From positions 1 through 57,756 of the forward strand of contig JAUVXK010000004.1 in NCBI GenBank assembly GCA_030603635.1: 57,756 nucleotides of DNA, read 5' to 3'. Source of the DNA: Burkholderiales bacterium. Lineage in GTDB: Bacteria > Pseudomonadota > Gammaproteobacteria > Burkholderiales > Burkholderiaceae_C. Below, one piece after another: positions 54,404 to 57,756 of the stretch (positions within the stretch are counted from its first letter, which is position 1; each line of letters starts with the position of its first letter). Both the position numbers and the translations under genes were made by a program. The notes beneath the pieces are model-generated. The model did not search any database. It saw nothing but the letters and a program-made list of their open reading frames with translations, and was not told the DNA's origin.

Positions 54404-55696
54404 ATGACCGCCCTTCCTCAGGAAACCACCCACACCGCCACCCGTTCCGAATCCATCCCCGCCACCGGCACCACACGCCGTGATGCCCTGAAGCAGGGAA
54501 TGGCCCTGGCTGGAGGAGCCCTGTTCGCCAGCCTGGGACACCACGGCGTCTGGGCGGCGGGTTCCGACGCCCCGGAAAAGAAAGAGGTGAAGATCGGTTT
54601 CATCCCCCTGACCGACTGCGCCAGTGTGGTGATGGCGTCTGTGCTGGGAATCGACCAGAAATACGGCGTGAAGATTGTTCCGACCAAGGAGGCCAGCTGG
54701 CCCGGCGTGAGGGACAAACTGGTCAACGGCGAGCTGGACCTGGCTCACGTCCTGTACGGGCTCGTCTATGGTGTGCACATGGGGACCGCCGGCCCGAAGA
54801 AGGACATGGCGGTGCTGATGAACCTGAACCGCAACGGCCAGGCCATCACGTTGAGCAAGAAGCTGGCGGATGCGGGCGCGAAGGACGCAGCCGGACTGGC
54901 CAGACTGATGGCGAGCGAGAAGCGCGAATACACCTTCGCCCAGACTTTTCCGACCGGCACGCACGCGATGTGGATCTATTACTGGCTGGCTTCGGCCGGC
55001 ATCAACCCGTTGCGTGACGCCAAGGTGATCACCGTGCCCCCGCCGCAGATGGTGGCCAACATGCGCGTGGGCAACATGGACGGCTTCTGTGTGGGTGAGC
55101 CGTGGAATCACCGAGCCATCATCGACGGCATCGGCGTGACGGCCGCCACCACGCAGGAGGTCTGGAAAGACCATCCGGAAAAGGTGCTCGGCACCACCGA
55201 TGAGTTCGTGCAGAAATACCCGAACACCTGCCGCGCCGTCACCGCTGCGATCCTGGAGGCTGGCAAGTGGATCGATGCCGGTTTGCAGAACAAGCTCCGA
55301 ATGGCCGAAACGATTGCCGCACGCGCCTATGTGAACACCAGTGTGGATGCGATCAACCAGCGCATCCTGGGCCGCTACCAGAACGGCATGGGAAAGACCT
55401 GGGACGATCCTGACCACATGAAGTTCTACGACGGCGGCGCCGTCAACTTCCCCTACCTCAGCGACGGCATGTGGTTCCTGACCCAGCACAAGCGCTGGGG
55501 CCTGATCAAGGACCACCCGGACTACCTGAAGCTCGCGAGGGAGATCAACAAGATCGACCTGTACAAGCAGGCCGCCGCCGCGTCCAAGACGCCATTGCCC
55601 GCCAGCGACATGCGCAGCAGCAAACTCATCGATGGCGTGGTATGGGACGGCAAGGACCCCGCCAGGTACGCCGACAGTTTCACCGTCCGCGCCTGA
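54404..55696 (+). CDS. nrtA: Nitrate ABC transporter substrate-binding protein (NrtA/NasF-like)
   Basis: 430 residues from the ATG at 54404, with CAGGAG upstream. The N-terminus is a twin-arginine-like signal (TTRRDALKQGMALAGGALFA). The mature part has the NrtA/CmpA fold: KIGFIPLTDCASVVMA, KEASWPGVRDKLVNGELDLAHVLYGLVYG, PPPQMVANMRVGNMDGFCVGEPWN and GRYQNGMGKTWDDPDHMKFY. It captures nitrate (possibly nitrite) in the periplasm. It is the first gene after the attenuated leader. Confidence 0.93.
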   Translation: MTALPQETTHTATRSESIPATGTTRRDALKQGMALAGGALFASLGHHGVWAAGSDAPEKKEVKIGFIPLTDCASVVMASVLGIDQKYGVKIVPTKEASWPGVRDKLVNGELDLAHVLYGLVYGVHMGTAGPKKDMAVLMNLNRNGQAITLSKKLADAGAKDAAGLARLMASEKREYTFAQTFPTGTHAMWIYYWLASAGINPLRDAKVITVPPPQMVANMRVGNMDGFCVGEPWNHRAIIDGIGVTAATTQEVWKDHPEKVLGTTDEFVQKYPNTCRAVTAAILEAGKWIDAGLQNKLRMAETIAARAYVNTSVDAINQRILGRYQNGMGKTWDDPDHMKFYDGGAVNFPYLSDGMWFLTQHKRWGLIKDHPDYLKLAREINKIDLYKQAAAASKTPLPASDMRSSKLIDGVVWDGKDPARYADSFTVRA

Positions 55697-55724
55697 ATCG
55701 CGCACGCCAGCACAGGAGTCCCTC

Positions 55725-56663
55725 ATGATCAGTGCCGCTCTCAAGACCCCGATCGACCGGCTCGGTGCCACGCCCGCCCGGCCACAGGCGCAAGCCCACC
55801 CGCCCAAGGCCACCCCGGTGTCTGCCCAGGCCAGGCCCGCCATGGCCGAACCCCAATACCCGGTGCGCACCTACAACGTCGACCCCGGGACCGTACTCGC
55901 CCGGATCGTGCCCCCGGTGCTGGGGCTGATGCTGCTGTTGGGTCTGTGGTACCTGGTGTCGGTATCCACCGGCAGCAGCATTCCCACCCCCCTGGAAACC
56001 TGGCGGCAGGCGGTCGACATCTTCTCGGACCCCTTCTACCGCAACGGACCCAACGACCAGGGCGTCGGCTGGAACGTGCTGATGTCGCTGCAACGCGTGG
56101 CCATGGGCTTCGGCCTCGCGGCAGCGGTGGGCATCCCGCTCGGTTTCATGATCGGGCGATTCACGTTCCTGAGCCGCATGTTCAATCCGCTGATCAGTCT
56201 GCTGCGGCCGGTATCGCCACTGGCCTGGCTGCCCATCGGGCTGCTGGTGTTCAAGGGTGCCAACCCGGCCGCCATCTGGACCATCTTCATCTGCTCGATC
56301 TGGCCGATGGTGATCAACACCGCCGTGGGTGTGCAGCGCGTTCCGCAGGACTACATGAACGTGGCCCGCGTGCTGAACCTGAGCGAGTGGAAGATCGTGA
56401 CCAGGATCCTGTTCCCCGCGGTGCTGCCCTACATGCTCACAGGCGTGCGCCTGGCGGTGGGCACCGCGTGGCTGGTGATCGTGGCCGCCGAGATGCTGAC
56501 CGGCGGCGTCGGCATCGGCTTCTGGGTGTGGGACGAGTGGAACAACCTCAACGTCACCAACATCATCGTGGCGATCTTCGTCATCGGCATCGTGGGCCTG
56601 CTGCTGGAAATGGCGCTGATCAAGCTGGCCACGGCCTTCACGTTCGAAGAGGTGAAATCATGA
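55725..56663 (+). CDS. nrtB: Nitrate ABC transporter permease (NrtB/NasE-like)
   Basis: 312 residues from the ATG at 55725 (MISAALKTPIDRLG), with CAGGAG upstream. A Pro/Ala-rich cytoplasmic N-terminus of about 50 residues precedes six membrane segments. The BPD-type EAA loop reads PQDYMNVARVLNLSEWKIVTRILFPAVLPYM. GVGIGFWVWDEWNNLN is characteristic of NrtB/SsuC-class permeases for nitrate. It overlaps the ATPase gene by ATGA (56660-56663). Confidence 0.93.
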   Translation: MISAALKTPIDRLGATPARPQAQAHPPKATPVSAQARPAMAEPQYPVRTYNVDPGTVLARIVPPVLGLMLLLGLWYLVSVSTGSSIPTPLETWRQAVDIFSDPFYRNGPNDQGVGWNVLMSLQRVAMGFGLAAAVGIPLGFMIGRFTFLSRMFNPLISLLRPVSPLAWLPIGLLVFKGANPAAIWTIFICSIWPMVINTAVGVQRVPQDYMNVARVLNLSEWKIVTRILFPAVLPYMLTGVRLAVGTAWLVIVAAEMLTGGVGIGFWVWDEWNNLNVTNIIVAIFVIGIVGLLLEMALIKLATAFTFEEVKS

Positions 56664-57487
56664 ACGACCAGAAGTACATCCAGATCGAAGGGGTGGAGCA
56701 GACCTTCAAGACCAAGAAAGGCCTGTTTCCTGCCCTGCGCCACATCGACCTGACCATTGCCAAGGGGGAGTTCGTCGCACTGATCGGGCATTCAGGCTGC
56801 GGCAAATCCACGCTGCTGAACCTGATCGCCGGATTGACCACACCCACCCAAGGCGTGCTGCTGTGCGCGGGGCGTGAGATCGCCGGTCCCGGCCCGGAAC
56901 GCGCCGTGGTGTTCCAGAACCACTCCCTGCTGCCGTGGCTGACCTGTTTCGAAAACGTCTACCTGGGCGTGGAGCGGGTATTCGGTGCATCGGCCAAAAG
57001 CACGGGGGCTCAAGCAGAGAGCAAGGCCCAACTGGTCGAACGCACCCACGCCGCGCTTGCCTTGGTGGGGCTGACCCCCGCCACCCAGAAGCGCCCCGGC
57101 GAAATCAGCGGTGGCATGAAGCAGCGCGTGGGCATTGCCCGTGCCCTGGCCATGGAGCCCAAGGTACTGCTGATGGACGAGCCGTTCGGCGCCCTGGACG
57201 CCCTGACCCGCGCCAAGCTGCAGGACGAACTGCTGGAGATCGTGGCCCGCACCCAGAGCACCGTGGTGATGGTGACCCACGACGTGGACGAAGCCGTGCT
57301 GCTGGCCGACAGGATCGTGATGATGACCAATGGTCCCGCAGCCACCATCGGCGAGGTGCTGGCAGTGGACCTGCCTCGCCCACGCAATCGGGTCGAGCTG
57401 GCCGAAGACCCGGCCTATCTGCAATGCCGCAAGGCCGTCATCGACTTCCTCTACACGCGTCAGGCGCATGTGGAAAAGGTCGCCTGA
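56660..57487 (+). CDS. nrtD: Nitrate ABC transporter ATP-binding protein (NrtD/NasD-like)
   Basis: 275 residues. Walker A GHSGCGKSTLLNLI, Q-loop VFQNHSLLPWLTCFENVYLG, signature SGGMKQRVGIARALAME, Walker B VLLMDEPFGALD and H-loop VMVTHDVDEA. It is a single-domain ATPase without the NrtA-like regulatory extension of cyanobacterial NrtC. NHSLLPWLT is typical of nitrate, sulfonate and taurine importers; the neighbours settle nitrate. It ends 15 bases before nirB. Confidence 0.93.
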   Translation: MNDQKYIQIEGVEQTFKTKKGLFPALRHIDLTIAKGEFVALIGHSGCGKSTLLNLIAGLTTPTQGVLLCAGREIAGPGPERAVVFQNHSLLPWLTCFENVYLGVERVFGASAKSTGAQAESKAQLVERTHAALALVGLTPATQKRPGEISGGMKQRVGIARALAMEPKVLLMDEPFGALDALTRAKLQDELLEIVARTQSTVVMVTHDVDEAVLLADRIVMMTNGPAATIGEVLAVDLPRPRNRVELAEDPAYLQCRKAVIDFLYTRQAHVEKVA

Positions 57488-57502
57488 GCGCAGGAGAACA
57501 GC

Positions 57503-57756
57503 ATGGACATGCGCGTCAATCCCAAACAGAAGATGAAACTGGTGATGGTGGGCAACGGCATGGCCGGCGTCCGTTCCCTGGAAGAGCTGCTCAAGCTCGC
57601 CCCGGGCCTCTACGACATCACCGTCTTCGGTGCCGAGCCGCACCCCAACTACAACCGCATCCTGCTGTCGCCCGTGCTGGCGGGCGAGCAGACGCTGGAA
57701 GAGATCGTCCTCAACGACTGGTCTTGGTACAAAGACAACGGCATCACCCTGCACGC
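57503..57756 (+). CDS. nirB: Nitrite reductase large subunit, N-terminal part (3' end off window)
   Basis: 84 complete codons from the ATG at 57503, preceded by CAGGAG. KLVMVGNGMAGVRSLEELLK is the FAD-binding dinucleotide fold, and ITVFGAEPHPNYNRILLSPVLAG is the NirB/NasB signature. The enzyme reduces nitrite to ammonium with NAD(P)H; the 4Fe-4S/siroheme part lies beyond the window. Its place after the transporter genes indicates assimilation. Confidence 0.95.
   Translation, partial: MDMRVNPKQKMKLVMVGNGMAGVRSLEELLKLAPGLYDITVFGAEPHPNYNRILLSPVLAGEQTLEEIVLNDWSWYKDNGITLH

Noticed and set aside
1-57756. CRISPR arrays, insertion sequences, integrases, toxin-antitoxin pairs or prophage genes
   Set aside because: None seen. 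No regularly spaced repeats, transposase motifs or phage structural genes appear, and the window reads as core chromosome.

Overview
The window comes from a GC-rich betaproteobacterium. Gene content and order point to Burkholderiales, most likely Comamonadaceae: rpsO-pnp-quinone oxidoreductase-tpiA-secG-tRNA-Leu-nuoA to N in one direction, separate nuoC and nuoD, DUF2818 and DUF1178 genes after nuoN, a BPSS1780-type membrane protein, and a homoserine kinase of the choline-kinase-like fold. The genus assignment is inference from recalled gene neighbourhoods. Coding density is very high, and several neighbouring genes overlap by ATGA or at their 3' ends.

Layout. 1-2.9 kb: end of a type I secretion operon (ABC ATPase cut by the window edge, HlyD-type adaptor, lipoprotein). 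2.9-12.9 kb: a diguanylate cyclase, polA, a small exported DUF2782-like protein, thrB, a membrane protein, a second GGDEF protein and a UvrD-type helicase. 13-24 kb: an orphan motAB-like stator pair, GMP reductase, an esterase/arylformamidase-like hydrolase, a CHASE-PAS-PAS-GGDEF-EAL protein, a DEAD-box RNA helicase, a PiT phosphate transporter and oligoribonuclease. 24-30.3 kb: Ste24-like protease, rsgA, CobD/CbiB-like membrane protein, NUDIX hydrolase, ComEA-like protein, glutamate dehydrogenase, DUF1178. 30.3-50.1 kb, all on the minus strand: DUF2818, the complete 14-gene complex I operon nuoA-N, tRNA-Leu(GAG), secG, tpiA, a quinone oxidoreductase, pnp and rpsO. 50.2-52.8 kb: a solute-binding protein without transporter partners, and tsaD.

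52.8-57.756 kb is the most informative regulatory region: a nitrate assimilation locus. It has a NIT-ANTAR protein (nasR), then a 276-base leader region, then nrtA-nrtB-nrtC/D and the start of nirB. The leader holds, in order, an NtrC-like dyad, a near-perfect sigma-54 promoter, two stem-loops with the identical hexaloop AACGGC (A at loop position 1, G at 4), and a terminator whose 5' arm is shared with the second stem-loop. That is the arrangement expected for nitrogen-starvation-driven initiation combined with nitrate-gated antitermination by the adjacent NasR.

Other themes: three proteins with intact GGDEF motifs and I-sites lie within 17 kb, close to a flagellar-type stator and to orn, whose product clears pGpG. 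Noncoding structures include an intrinsic terminator inside the guaC leader, a roughly 260-base structured leader before the RNA helicase gene, a 7-base dyad before gdhA, and a rho-independent terminator between rpsO and pnp. No CRISPR array, insertion sequence, prophage or integrase is visible.
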